Of a DNA stretch of 64,000 nucleotides, positions 1-9,538 are shown piece by piece (position 1 is the stretch's first letter; each line of letters begins with the position of its first letter). The DNA is taken from the NCBI GenBank assembly GCA_905221605.1, contig CAJNDS010000990.1:567235-631234 (forward strand), in the 5' to 3' direction. This DNA is from Symbiodinium natans (lineage: Eukaryota; Sar; Dinophyceae; Suessiales; Symbiodiniaceae). A model generated the notes under the pieces. It saw only the letters and a program-made list of their open reading frames with translations. It was not told the origin of the DNA and searched no databases. The translations under genes and the position numbers were made by a program.

Positions 1-42
1 GTCGCTCCAGGCTCTAGACCTGATAAGCTGTGCAAGCAAGGG

Positions 43-130
43 GAGCGGTTAGGGTTTAGGGTTTAGGGGTTTAGGGGTTTACGGTTTAGGGTTTAGGGGT
101 TTAGGGTTTAGGGTTCAGGGTTTAGGGTTT
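43..130 (+). repeat. TTTAGGG telomere-like block
   Basis: About a dozen slightly irregular TTTAGGG/TTTAGGGG units in the G-rich orientation. It is interstitial: unique sequence follows on both sides. Confidence 0.95.
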
Positions 131-821
131 CTGTCAACACGATAACATAGCCGCTCCGCATGTCCACGCCTAGCGCACGCAAGGAACCTTATTGATGTCA
201 CGAGCCAGCCACCTCCGGCGTCAGCTAGCAGCCCAAACGTGAAATCGAGACCCAGAGCCCAGCTGTAAGCAGTGGCTCTTCACTTCTTGCTGTCCTTTCT
301 CTCAGCTAACTTGAAGCCGGCAGTTTGTGGTGAGCCATTAGGGCAGTAGGGCTCCGATACAAAACTTGAAGCGAAATCTTGTCGCACCTTTAGCCTTGAC
401 CCGAAAGACACTGCAACTGAACCCATTTCTTGGCAAAGGCGCACCACACTTCGCAGTGGGTGAACGCAAAGTCTGAGCAGTGACCAACAAAGAACCAGTC
501 ATTTCCTGCAGTCAAGGGTTCTGATATCCACCGTTGCATTCTACAGCCCTAGATCTGTGCATGTCAGAGTCCACCAAGTCCCTATGGCATAGGCCTATGG
601 CTCCTAAAAACATTGGGGAAGGCTTCGATCACCCTCCTCACAAAAAGACTGTCGAACTCCAGGTTTGCGGGTCCTTCCCCTTGCTTGCGCATGTCGACCC
701 TCCACTCCCAGCCGTTGCCATCGTTGAGGAGATCCACAGACAGGTCCCCACCTCAATGCCAGCATCACCGCGCTTTGGGGCTATCAGACTCACTGCCTGC
801 ATTCAACAGTTCAAGCTCTGG
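131..821. other. Unique intergenic sequence, nothing recognised
   Basis: Mixed-composition sequence between two telomere-like blocks. Short open frames exist (for example 534-836) but show no domain, no codon bias and overlap one another in several frames. I see no gene here. Confidence 0.5.
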
Positions 822-935
822 AGGTTTAGGGTTTAGGGTTTAGGGCCCTAAACCCTAAACCCTAAACCCCTAAACCCTAAACCCTAAACCCCTAAACCCT
901 AAACCCCCAAACCCTAAACCCTAAACCCTAAACCA
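822..935. repeat. Head-to-head telomere-like repeats
   Basis: G-rich TTTAGGG units (about 822-845) meet C-rich CCCTAAA units (about 846-935) directly at a GGGCCC centre near 845/846. The order (TTTAGGG)n then (CCCTAAA)n is that expected where two chromosome ends join, but it could also come from an inverted insertion of a telomere-like fragment. Confidence 0.93.
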
Positions 936-1057
936 TTAGGTTTTCCGGCATTCAGATGTCTAATCCGTCATGCAGTAGAGCCCCAGGACCTCGACGAGAA
1001 TGTCGGCAGCTTCCAAGTCAGGACTCGAGCAACAGATGGGCCATGACTTGCTAGCAA

Positions 1058-1195
1058 GTTAGGGTTTAGGGTTTAGGGTTTGGGGTTTAGGGTTTAGGGT
1101 TTAGGGTTTAGGGTTTAGGGGTTTAGGGGATTTGGGGATTTTGGGTTTAGGGGTTCAGGGGGTTTAGGGTTAAGGGTTTAGGGGGTTAGGGCTCA
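1058..1195 (+). repeat. TTTAGGG telomere-like block
   Basis: G-rich orientation. Units are regular at first and degrade toward the right (GATTTGGGGATTTTGGG, GTTAAGGG), as expected of an old interstitial array. Confidence 0.93.
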
Positions 1196-1456
1196 GCAAA
1201 CCGCAGCCCTGCGTGCGCTTTTTGTCTATGTGTCTTCGTTAGCACCGAAACATTGCTTGAGGCCGCAGAAGGAATGGCAACCCCCCGTCAATATGAATTG
1301 ATGCAAGCAAGGAAACCTTAGGTTTGAAGCTATCTGGCTTTGCAACACCCTAAACCCTAAACCCTAAGTAGCTAAAAGGCCGTCACTAGGCGAGTGGCCG
1401 TCCCATTCAAGAACAACACCTCCGCCAGAGGGATTCCAAGGGCCACCTCCAGGGAT
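1196..1456. other. Unique sequence before the copia insertion
   Basis: Contains a two-unit CCCTAAA remnant near 1347-1364. No coding or structural signal was recognised. Confidence 0.5.
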
Positions 1457-1501
1457 GCCGAATAATTACCCTAGAGCCTGCACCATTGGGTTTAGGGTTT
1501 A
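1457..1501 (+). repeat. Flank repeat, copy 1 (pairs with 9816-9861)
   Basis: A stretch of about 44 bp starting GCCGAATAATTACCC and ending in telomere-like units abuts the left LTR. Nearly the same stretch (one C/T difference) recurs right of the element. The locus therefore carried a duplicated sequence around the insertion. It is too long and too far from the LTR on the right to be a target-site duplication. Confidence 0.8.
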
Positions 1502-1627
1502 TCTGAAAGTAGACAGCGCGAATGCATGTGCAAAGGTATCCCTTTTGCGTTCGCTTGAGCCAGCGATCGTGTCGGTTTGCCTGCCAGCACCTGTCATGAC
1601 CAACAGCTTCACATGCTTGCTTTCACA
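1502..1627 (-). repeat. 3' LTR of copia element
   Basis: Identical to 9552-9677. On the minus strand it begins TGTGAAAGCAAGC and ends CTTTCAGA, so its ends form a short inverted repeat (TGAAAG/CTTTCA). At about 126 bp it is very short for a copia LTR. The RT-RNase H reading frame stops inside it, at 1609. Confidence 0.95.
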
Positions 1628-3384
1628 CCGGTATTATTCTTTTGGTCATGACTTGGTACGAGGCTAACAAGGTTGCCGCTCATCAACTTCTCTAGCGGCT
1701 CCGAATATGTAAGCCTCTTTGTGAGGCCATCCGCGATCATGCGGTCTGTGCTTGTCCAAAAGATCTTTGTACTGGGCTCATCCGGTGGCCGATCACTGGC
1801 CAAAGGGTCTCCTACACTCTGGCCTTTTTCACGCCAAAGCTCTTGCCTCAATGCACACAAGTCCACAGCAAGACGTTTGTCAGCCACAGATCCAGCTGCA
1901 GGGTTCATCAAATGTGACCACAAACTGAAGCAATCAGTCACCCAAGTGACGGAAACTCTGTCCTGAGCCTCCACCATCCACTGCGTCGCATTCATTTTGC
2001 CCATGTCGAGGTAGAGCCCATGGATGACGGCCCGGGCATGGTCTGCTTCCATCGCTCCAAGCTGCAAACTCAGAGCCTCGGCCTGCAAAGTCGAGCGGCA
2101 TACTCGACGGATCACTGTGCTGTGCCATTCGATCATGTAGAGGTGGCCGGTCATCTCACATTCGTACTTCTTGTCGGTGAGGCACAGCATCCTACCACTT
2201 TGGCTTCGATGTCCCATCTTCAGCCCGCTTATGCTCTGGTCGTAGTCGGCCGCATAGCTGGCATCCTGGATTGCCATGATCATCGCGTCATCGAAGTTAA
2301 TCGCCTTCGCGGGGTAGAACAAGCCCTTATCCTTTGTCTTGTTCACATACTGGATCAAGTTGTTCGCCTCCTTGAGGTCCTGGGCTGAGGGCTTGCACAT
2401 GCTGGTCTGAAGACGGGCCACAGAGTAAGCCAAGTCTGGTCGGCACACGCGAACCAGCCAGTTGAGCGAACCAACCACCGATCGTAGTTGTCCTCGCTCG
2501 GCCTCGGTAGCGACATCGCCGGCTTGGTTTCGCCGTCGTGCCTCCATTTGAATCGGACGCACCCTGGTGATCAAATCAGGACAATTCACCAGAATGCCCT
2601 GGTCAGTCTGTCGAATCCAACGTCCGCAGTACTTGAAATTGCGCTCCTCCAAGGATCCGAATTTGTACTTGGCCTGCACCTGCGCCATGAGCTTCTGCAT
2701 GTCGCCCTTGCCGTCCTTCCCATTAAGAACGTAGAAGCCGGCCTCGAGTGGTACACGCCGAAGACCTCCTTGAAGCAAAGTGCCGTCTAAGTTCTTGAAC
2801 CATCCACGTGGAGCATCCTTGGTGCCATAGACTGTCGTGGAAACTACCACTAGCTCATCTTCAGCAACGTCGTAGGGAGCCTGCCCCTTCGGCATGCTCA
2901 GAACGAGCTTGCGGTCTAGCACAGATCCTTGCAGGAATGCCGCCGAGATGTCTCCAGAGCGAAGGGTGGAGTTGTTGGCGGCAGCGTAGCTGAGCAGTAG
3001 GCCCATGGCTACCTGAGAGCCAGTGGGCGAGTCCGTGCGCATCATGCTCGCATCCTCCAGGTCGCCCCTCACCACAAAGCGGCTCTTCAAGCGACTGGGC
3101 TGCCCGATTTCGGCTTTGTCTGTGTCCACCCATCGGGTGGGTATGATCTTTAAGCTCGGGTCTGCCGCCTTCATCTCCTCGAACTGGGCCTTGGTGATCT
3201 TTTCCATATTCGAGTAGCCCTTCCAATTATCCCACTCTTTGCGGCGCGTCTTGTCCAACTCGGCTTTGATCTCCGGGCTCGCGTGCTGGTACTGAATCTC
3301 TCGTCCAGCGCCTTCTTTAGCCACCTTCTTCTTGTACTTCTTCCGAGCCCTTGGTGGAGACTGTTCGAGCTCTCGGATGCCCAT
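1609..3384 (-). pseudogene. Copia reverse transcriptase-RNase H, RT active site deleted
   Basis: A 591-residue frame, the last third of the copia polyprotein. RT landmarks: RWVDTDK (about 84-90), RFVVRGD (102-108), motif A GDISAAFLQG with Asp145, and YGTKDAPRGW (186-195). The catalytic YVDD box that should follow is absent: the sequence jumps from the strand before it (FYVLNGKDGKGD, to about 228) to the helix after it (MQKLMAQVQAKYKFG), at nucleotide 2700/2701. This looks like an in-frame loss of roughly 20-30 residues. RNase H follows with Asp374 (IQDASY), Glu436 (LQAEAL) and Asp484 (WVTDC). The frame is shifted relative to the integrase frame and overlaps it at 3317-3384, so the first ATG is not a natural start. 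As written it cannot encode an active RT. Confidence 0.9.
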
Positions 3385-6300
3385 CTAGACCTTCTACAGA
3401 GCGCCACATAGCCGACTGCAGCGGTGACACACTAACGCCAGAGGTGTCAATCGCATCCTGGTTCTGTGTCGTTGACGTCGATGTTGTCGAGGGATTCGTG
3501 GCCACATTCTCTGGTTCAGTCACGCCAGAGGCGTCGTTCACATTCTGGTTCTCTGTGGTTGACGTCGAAGGCGTTGTCGAAGGGTTCGCGGCCACATTCT
3601 CTCCCGGCTCCTGTTCTGGCTGCGTGACTTGGCGCTCCGGCTCCCTCGCCTCCTCGCCAAGGTCTTCCAGCGCCCTGGGGGACTCCGTCGCTTCCAAGTC
3701 GGTGTTCGGTTCGGCAAGAGGACTGGCAGCGGTCGAACTCGGACGGCCGAAGTCGAAGTAGGGAATCTGCTCGACCTCCGTGTTCGGCACCGCTTCTTCT
3801 GAAAAGGGAAGTTGCTCCTCCTCGTCTTCCAGCAAGTCCTCGTACTTCCGCTTGGCACGTGCGCCGGCCGGCCGTGTCTCCAGAGCCTGCCTTCGTCGAA
3901 TCTCTTCCACGGACGCCGGGCGACACGCCGTTTCCGGCACAAGCACGGTCATGCCACCATGCACCAGCCAAATCGACTTGCCTTCCATCGACAAGACTCG
4001 AGCAGGCCCAAACCAACGTCCTCGACGATGATAGCTCACCAAATCGCCAGTGTGGTACGGGCCCCTAAGAGGATGTGACTGGCGCAGCATTGCTCTTCGA
4101 AGGCGTTGGCTCGAGTCGACGTACATGAAAGCTTCCTTGGCCCATTGGCGAATCAACATCCGTCGTCCATACTCACCATCTTCTTCAACGATGTCCTGGT
4201 GCACGCCCAAAGCTTCAGTCTCGGTGTCCTCGGTCAACGAGCTGATGTCGGGAGGTATCTTCCCCAACACCCACTGCGCCGGAACATAACCGTCGTGGTT
4301 GTAGCAGTTGTTCTTGGTCTGGGTGCAGTAGGAGATGGCTGCGGCGACGTCGGACTCTCCAGACACCTGTTGGGCCGTCATGACACGTTTCAGCATGGAC
4401 TTCAGGATGCCTCCGTGCCGCTCGGTACGGCCAATTTGCCATGGAGCTTGACGCCCTGCTAGACGAATTTCCACCCCAAACGATCGCATCAAAGAAGCCA
4501 CCTTGCCTCGGTTGTGGACGCCCTGGTCGCAAACGAAGTACTTCGGCGCCCCGGCCCACGCGAACCAACTCAAATTGATGAAGTCCGCGCAGACCTTTGA
4601 GCTTGGCGTGCCTCCATCCGACACCCTTCCGGCTACGTGGAACTTTGTGCCTAAGTCCACCAGGCTCAACACAGTGTGCTTCGCCCCAGCGCTGTCAACG
4701 ATCTCGAAGGCGTCGCAAGAAAGCTGATGGTTGAACTTGTAGGGTGGTGCAGTTGCCACCGAGCTGGGCGGAGGTGGCCGCTTCCTTTCGAGGCATGCTT
4801 GGCACCTGAAGCTACGGCAAGCGGAGACGACCTCAGGCGCGGTCCCGGCACTGCGTAGCACCCGCATCATGGCTTCGTTGGACGCATGCCCCGTCATGTG
4901 GTGGAGCCTACGGATGGCCAAGCGCTTCTGGCGATCTATCCGCAACCATTTTCGACGTCGCTCCTTCTCAAACTCGGGCTGCTGCACCTCCGTGCTCTCT
5001 TCTAGCGTCTCCTCTCGTTGCATTTCTTGGCCATTCAGCGGTGACGGAAAACCAACTCCAACATCGTTCTCGCCAAAGACGCCGTCGATCATTCCAAACT
5101 CCTCTTGTTCCTCGGTGTAGTTCTCCGCCGCGAAGACCACTGAACAGTTCACCGCTTGCAGCTCTTCCATGGCTCCTTGGAGAATAGCGTCGCACAATTC
5201 CACTGGCCACTGCGCCGCCAACTTCGCGCGCCGTCCACCTTCAAGAGGTTGATGTTGGTGCATGCCACTGCACTTCTGGCTCAGCCTCTGCTTGATGGCT
5301 CGGGAAGCCGTCAACATGCCAGTCGCTTTTCTGTGGGGAAGCCCGGTTTCCACATCGCACAAGCCGTACTCGCACTGGTCGAACGCCACCACCTCCAAGA
5401 GTTCCTCGGTCACAGGGTGGCTGATGCCGTAGAGCTTCTCAATGCAACGCAAGTGCCATAGAAGACTTCCCCATGGATTTTCCAGCACCACTTCTCGGCC
5501 TCGTTCAGTTCGCTGACGCACAAGCTTTGCGACCCACTCAAGCGCCGGATACCACAAACGGCGCTGAGCGAATATCCGCTCCGCCCCAATCTTGTCTATG
5601 TTGACGCTGTGCCACGAGCTCCAGGGTGCACACACAGGAGCAATAGCCGTCAGGAAAGGATCCTCGAACTCCACTTGCTCCCAGATCTGCTGGCGAACTT
5701 TCGGGTCCAAAAGGTTGCTGCCATCCAACATCAGGTCCACGGGCTGCGCTGCAGGCAGACCATAGCCCAAAGCCAACGAAGTGAGGGTAGCTGCACCAGC
5801 GAAGATCTCCAAGAGGAATGTGCGACACCCGCGAGGAAGAAGTCGCTTGACTTTCTGGTACGGCTTCTTGTCCCGAAGCTCGGCCCACAGAACTGTGTCA
5901 CTCCGTTCCATGGCCCGTGCACATTCGCCAAGTACTTTCTTCTGTCCAGGCTTCATGGTGATGGGCTTTTCCTCATCGAACTTGGCATAGGCAGAGTGGA
6001 TCGCCTCTGGAGGCCCCGGAATGTCAGCCTGTCTCACATCCGTCTCTGCGTGGTAGTGCTGAACGTCCTTGTAGAAGTACGTATAGCCCTTCCAGATGCC
6101 TCCAACTTCTTCTGCCACATCTTCTTCTTCTCGTGTGATGCGCCAATCTGTGTCTCGGAATTCCGTTCGCTCACCGGACGCCACTGCTATCGCCACAGTC
6201 TTCCGAAACAGGTAGTCTTGGATCTTCTCCTCGATGTCCACCTCCTGGCTCGGCTCTCGTCTCGGATTGTAGAGCTCCTTCCGGGGCGCCACGTGCACTC

Positions 6301-7597
6301 GGACCCATGCTTCGCCATGCTGTTCCCAGAAGTCGGCTTCGTCTTCGTCGACTTCGTTCTCCTCCACGGCTGTCATGGCGTAGGTCTTGGTCTCATTTTC
6401 CGCCAAAGGTAGAAGACGGAGAGCAGGTAGTCCATCCCGATCCACCAAGTCCAGGTGCTGCCGGAAAACTTTGCTGTAGGCCTTATGTTCGCCCATGTCC
6501 AAGACGATGCCCAGCTGCTTCTGGGCCTGACAGCTCATCAGCGGGGCCTCGGAATCGGCCAGCTCCGTGCTTTCCACAGTTCCATGCGCCAAGGTGCCGT
6601 CGGCCAGCTGCAACGAGATGTCGAGGACCCTTTTGCCAAGAGCTCTGACGGGGCCCCCGATGCCTTTTAGGGATCTTCCGGTCGTCTGGTCCAGCGGCTG
6701 ATATTCCAAGCCACAATGCTCCATGTACCTCTTCATCCACAGAGCTCCATGGCATGTTTGGTTGCACCCCGTGTCGAGGACCGCCAGCAAGATGTCCTCC
6801 GAGCCATTGTCCTCAAAAGCCATGTAGCCTTGCACACGTCGATCGTGTTCTTGGTTCTTCCTCAGACGAATGTATCGACCAAAGTCCACCAGGCTTTTTG
6901 CTGAAAGCTGGTCCCCCTGGCTCAAAATCCACGTGCAATAGTCGGGGTAGCTGTCGTACACGGCGCCGAAGGTCCTTCCGCGGTGCTTGCCCGAATACAA
7001 CACAGCGTCCTTCACGATGCCGTGGTTGCCGGTGTCGAGTTGGGCCACCACGGGCGGCTCTTCAGATGCCCCGGCAGACGGGGCTTGTGGCGCATTCCTG
7101 ATCTTCTTCTCGGTAGCCGTAGGAGTTTGGGCCGCCCTGCTTGTTCCGGATGACTTGCTTGTTGTCGACTTGTCTACCGGCATGCTCGGCGGGTGTCGCG
7201 CTCGATAAATCTCGGCACACTTCTTGACGATGTCTGGCAATCGCTCCAAGGAAACGGGCAGACCACCGCTCTCCTGCACCATGACCACAGTGCCCGCCAT
7301 TTCCAGCACTTTCACGGATTCGGTGTCCTTGCCCTCAAGGTGAGCACGTCCAATAGGTCCATGTCCCATGGCGGTGGCCAAGCCGGGCGTCTCATCCACT
7401 CGGCCCTCTCGCTTCAGGTCGCAGTCGAGACAGTGCCACTTCCAGACATGGCTGTTCGTGCCTCGGCGAGAAACGTTGCGATGTCGACAGTCGGCGGGAT
7501 GATTGTCCAGCTCATTCTGCTTCTTGGGGCTGCTGTCGTCCTGGTCCTTCTTGCCCTGCCGTCGAAGACCACATTCCAGGCACTGCCACTTCCACAT
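3317..7597 (-). CDS. Copia pol: zinc ribbons, protease, methyltransferase-fold module, integrase
   Basis: 1,426 residues from the first ATG, although the frame is open upstream to at least about 7725. Order: CxxC zinc-binding repeats (Cys6/9 and Cys56/59), a GKHRGRTFGAVYDSYPDY motif (203-220), aspartic protease LDTGCNQT (Asp275), a methyltransferase-like module (about 592-780), integrase zinc site (His900, His904, Cys932, Cys935), integrase core Asp962, Asp1024, Glu1059 (34 residues between the last two), an SH3-like C-terminal segment (about 1180-1230, GDLVSYHRRGRWFGPARVL), then a Ser/Thr/Pro/Glu-rich linker. The integrase catalytic triad is intact. The normal product would be part of a gag-pol polyprotein cut by its own protease and used to insert cDNA. 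Frame changes at both ends separate it from gag and RT. Confidence 0.92.
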   Translation of the reverse strand: MWKWQCLECGLRRQGKKDQDDSSPKKQNELDNHPADCRHRNVSRRGTNSHVWKWHCLDCDLKREGRVDETPGLATAMGHGPIGRAHLEGKDTESVKVLEMAGTVVMVQESGGLPVSLERLPDIVKKCAEIYRARHPPSMPVDKSTTSKSSGTSRAAQTPTATEKKIRNAPQAPSAGASEEPPVVAQLDTGNHGIVKDAVLYSGKHRGRTFGAVYDSYPDYCTWILSQGDQLSAKSLVDFGRYIRLRKNQEHDRRVQGYMAFEDNGSEDILLAVLDTGCNQTCHGALWMKRYMEHCGLEYQPLDQTTGRSLKGIGGPVRALGKRVLDISLQLADGTLAHGTVESTELADSEAPLMSCQAQKQLGIVLDMGEHKAYSKVFRQHLDLVDRDGLPALRLLPLAENETKTYAMTAVEENEVDEDEADFWEQHGEAWVRVHVAPRKELYNPRREPSQEVDIEEKIQDYLFRKTVAIAVASGERTEFRDTDWRITREEEDVAEEVGGIWKGYTYFYKDVQHYHAETDVRQADIPGPPEAIHSAYAKFDEEKPITMKPGQKKVLGECARAMERSDTVLWAELRDKKPYQKVKRLLPRGCRTFLLEIFAGAATLTSLALGYGLPAAQPVDLMLDGSNLLDPKVRQQIWEQVEFEDPFLTAIAPVCAPWSSWHSVNIDKIGAERIFAQRRLWYPALEWVAKLVRQRTERGREVVLENPWGSLLWHLRCIEKLYGISHPVTEELLEVVAFDQCEYGLCDVETGLPHRKATGMLTASRAIKQRLSQKCSGMHQHQPLEGGRRAKLAAQWPVELCDAILQGAMEELQAVNCSVVFAAENYTEEQEEFGMIDGVFGENDVGVGFPSPLNGQEMQREETLEESTEVQQPEFEKERRRKWLRIDRQKRLAIRRLHHMTGHASNEAMMRVLRSAGTAPEVVSACRSFRCQACLERKRPPPPSSVATAPPYKFNHQLSCDAFEIVDSAGAKHTVLSLVDLGTKFHVAGRVSDGGTPSSKVCADFINLSWFAWAGAPKYFVCDQGVHNRGKVASLMRSFGVEIRLAGRQAPWQIGRTERHGGILKSMLKRVMTAQQVSGESDVAAAISYCTQTKNNCYNHDGYVPAQWVLGKIPPDISSLTEDTETEALGVHQDIVEEDGEYGRRMLIRQWAKEAFMYVDSSQRLRRAMLRQSHPLRGPYHTGDLVSYHRRGRWFGPARVLSMEGKSIWLVHGGMTVLVPETACRPASVEEIRRRQALETRPAGARAKRKYEDLLEDEEEQLPFSEEAVPNTEVEQIPYFDFGRPSSTAASPLAEPNTDLEATESPRALEDLGEEAREPERQVTQPEQEPGENVAANPSTTPSTSTTENQNVNDASGVTEPENVATNPSTTSTSTTQNQDAIDTSGVSVSPLQSAMWRSVEGLDGHPRARTVSTKGSEEVQEEGG
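5258..5824 (-). other. Methyltransferase-fold module inside copia pol
   Basis: Residues about 592-780 of the pol frame. LEIFAGAATLT resembles the SAM-binding motif I (FxGxG) of cytosine-5 methyltransferases. APVCAPWSSW resembles motif IV (PCQPFS) with the cysteine in the catalytic position. LENPWGS resembles motif VI (ENV). The glycines of motif I are only partly kept and I cannot place a target-recognition domain, so activity is uncertain. Cytosine methyltransferases are known to have been captured by eukaryotic retrotransposons, including dinoflagellate ones. Whether this is that enzyme, a decayed version or another Rossmann-fold domain needs a profile search. Confidence 0.6.
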
Positions 7598-9441
7598 GTA
7601 GCCATTGGTGCCTTTCGTGGTGACCTTCTTGTGCGGGCATGTCGTCTGCTGTGGAGAAGTGGAAGGCGCAGGCGTCTCCTCGACAATCTTGACAGGCGTC
7701 TCGGCTGAACTGATGGAACAGGAATCAGTTCTTCCTCCTCGTCCTTGTCCGGCTCCGTCCGGATCTCCTCTTCGCCTTGCGCCATCAAGAGTCCAGGCCC
7801 TTGGTCCACCTCCATCTGCTGCGTCGCTGCGACCATCTGATCGATGACGACGTCTCTGTTGGCCTGGAGCGCCTCGAAGAGCATCTGGTTGTCCCAGTCA
7901 GGCCCTTCAGTGAGCTGCCAGCTCCCCTGTGAAGCCGTGCTCAGGGCAGCATCCGCCGACTGCGACGTTCCTTGAGGCCCTCGCCATTGAAGCATGCCAG
8001 ACAACGTTGTCGGCGCCTGCTGGGCGCTCAAGCTGCTCGGAGGGGGAACCCTACTGAAGTCGCCCTTGTACGCCAACAATGCCTGGCCGTCCTCAAGCAC
8101 GTCCTCGGTCACGGCGAAGTAGACCTGCCTAGGCTTCGATGGTCCGCTGGTCCTTCCTGGCTTGCCGAGTCCTTTGCTCTTGCTCGAAGAGGTAGTCGTC
8201 GAAGATCCGCTGCTGTGTGGCCGCTTGCCTTTTCCAGCGCCCTTGGGGCACGCCGCGTCGCCAGACCAATGCCCCTTCTGGCCGCAGCGCCGGCACGAAG
8301 TTCGGCTCTTCAAAGCCGTCACGCGGGCCTTCCTCTCCTCCAAGGACAACTCGCCGCGAACCTCGTAGCGCTGCCCGTGACCAAAGCCGCTGTGACCTTT
8401 GCTCTGCGCCTGCTGTCGAAGGAAGTAGGCCTCAGCCTCCGCTTGGGCAATGTCCGCGGCGTAGTCTGCGCTCTCCTGGTCGTACTGCTCATCCAGGCCG
8501 TCCGCGATCATGGCTGCCAACACCGTCCCGGCGACGTCCTCGGATTCAACGTACTCATAGTCGGCGTGGTAGGTCTCGGCCGTCTGGTTGCCAAGGTCGT
8601 CTTCGTAGCCCAAGTTCTGACTCACGTTGTCCCAGGCCTCATTGCTCCAAGCCATTCCATGGTAGGCCTCCTCGGCGCCATCATCTTGTTCTTCTTGAAC
8701 CCAATAGCCGGAGCCCTTGAATTTTCCCTTGCCGATGTTGAACTTGCCGAAGTTGCCCTTGTAGGCGCGAGGTTTCCAGGATGAACTGGGCTGGCCAAAA
8801 GAGCCACGCTTCTCTCGCTGATGCAAGCCACCATGCTGGTTCAAGAGCTCGTCACAGACACCTTGTACAGTGATCTTTTGGTTCAGGCTGGTCCGAATCA
8901 TCAGCATGTGGTCCTCCGAAACCTTGGCATTCGACAGAATCTGCTCGGCTAGTATCACCTCGGGCAGCTTGATCTCACTGTCCAAGTCTTGCAAGATAGC
9001 CCACCAGGCCTTTCTCCGAAGAATGTACGTGGACATAGGCTCTCCATGCTGTCGACTCAACGGACCATGTTCTTTGGCACCGGCCATGTACAGCTCACGA
9101 GCTTCTTGTTGTCTTCTCGGTCTAAGGGCAGTCGTGAGGTCTTGCAAAATGGTGTCCGGGCCTTTCTCGGAAGCAAGCACGTCGGGAGAGATGTTCTTCA
9201 CAATGTGGAGCGCCGGCCCTCGAAGGCCTTCGACCAGTCTGACCCCTAAGGGTCCCAGCTTCTTGACTTCTGTCTCAGTCATCGACTTCTCCTGCAATGC
9301 TCGCATGCGCACTCGAAAGGAGTACTCTTGCAGAAGCTGGGGACTGCCATCGAATCTGGGAATTCCGTACTTGCCCTCGGTGGTTTCGGTCTCGGATATC
9401 TCCATGAACTTGGCCCATGTCAGGCCTTCCAGCAAAGCCAT
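7414..9441 (-). CDS. Copia gag (capsid-nucleocapsid)
   Basis: 675 residues starting at an ATG about 110 nt inside the 5' LTR. The N-terminal half (about 1-200) is an alpha-helical copia-type gag core. A zinc knuckle follows at Cys383, Cys386, His391, Cys398 (CX2CX4HX6C, spacing slightly longer than the usual CX2CX4HX4C), in a basic Gly/Lys/Ser-rich context suited to RNA binding. An acidic stretch (EEEELIPVP) follows. From about 7715 leftward this frame turns Arg-rich and becomes a shadow of pol; the true coding sequence continues in the -1 frame (TPVKIVEETPAP and on). The last ~100 residues are therefore probably not native. Gag packages the element RNA into virus-like particles. Confidence 0.88.
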   Translation of the reverse strand: MALLEGLTWAKFMEISETETTEGKYGIPRFDGSPQLLQEYSFRVRMRALQEKSMTETEVKKLGPLGVRLVEGLRGPALHIVKNISPDVLASEKGPDTILQDLTTALRPRRQQEARELYMAGAKEHGPLSRQHGEPMSTYILRRKAWWAILQDLDSEIKLPEVILAEQILSNAKVSEDHMLMIRTSLNQKITVQGVCDELLNQHGGLHQREKRGSFGQPSSSWKPRAYKGNFGKFNIGKGKFKGSGYWVQEEQDDGAEEAYHGMAWSNEAWDNVSQNLGYEDDLGNQTAETYHADYEYVESEDVAGTVLAAMIADGLDEQYDQESADYAADIAQAEAEAYFLRQQAQSKGHSGFGHGQRYEVRGELSLEERKARVTALKSRTSCRRCGQKGHWSGDAACPKGAGKGKRPHSSGSSTTTSSSKSKGLGKPGRTSGPSKPRQVYFAVTEDVLEDGQALLAYKGDFSRVPPPSSLSAQQAPTTLSGMLQWRGPQGTSQSADAALSTASQGSWQLTEGPDWDNQMLFEALQANRDVVIDQMVAATQQMEVDQGPGLLMAQGEEEIRTEPDKDEEEELIPVPSVQPRRLSRLSRRRLRLPLLHSRRHARTRRSPRKAPMATCGSGSAWNVVFDGRARRTRTTAAPRSRMSWTIIPPTVDIATFLAEARTAMSGSGTVSTAT

Positions 9442-9538
9442 AGCGTCGCCGGTTCAGAGGTTAGGACTTACACTTAAGAAAGCTGCCAACCCTGCAATAT
9501 GAAATCAAGTCCCAAAGGGTCCTGTATCGAGCGCTAAG

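Noticed and set aside
1-130. A true chromosome end at the left of the window
   Set aside because: The array is short, is followed by unique sequence and many similar blocks occur internally, so these are interstitial repeats.
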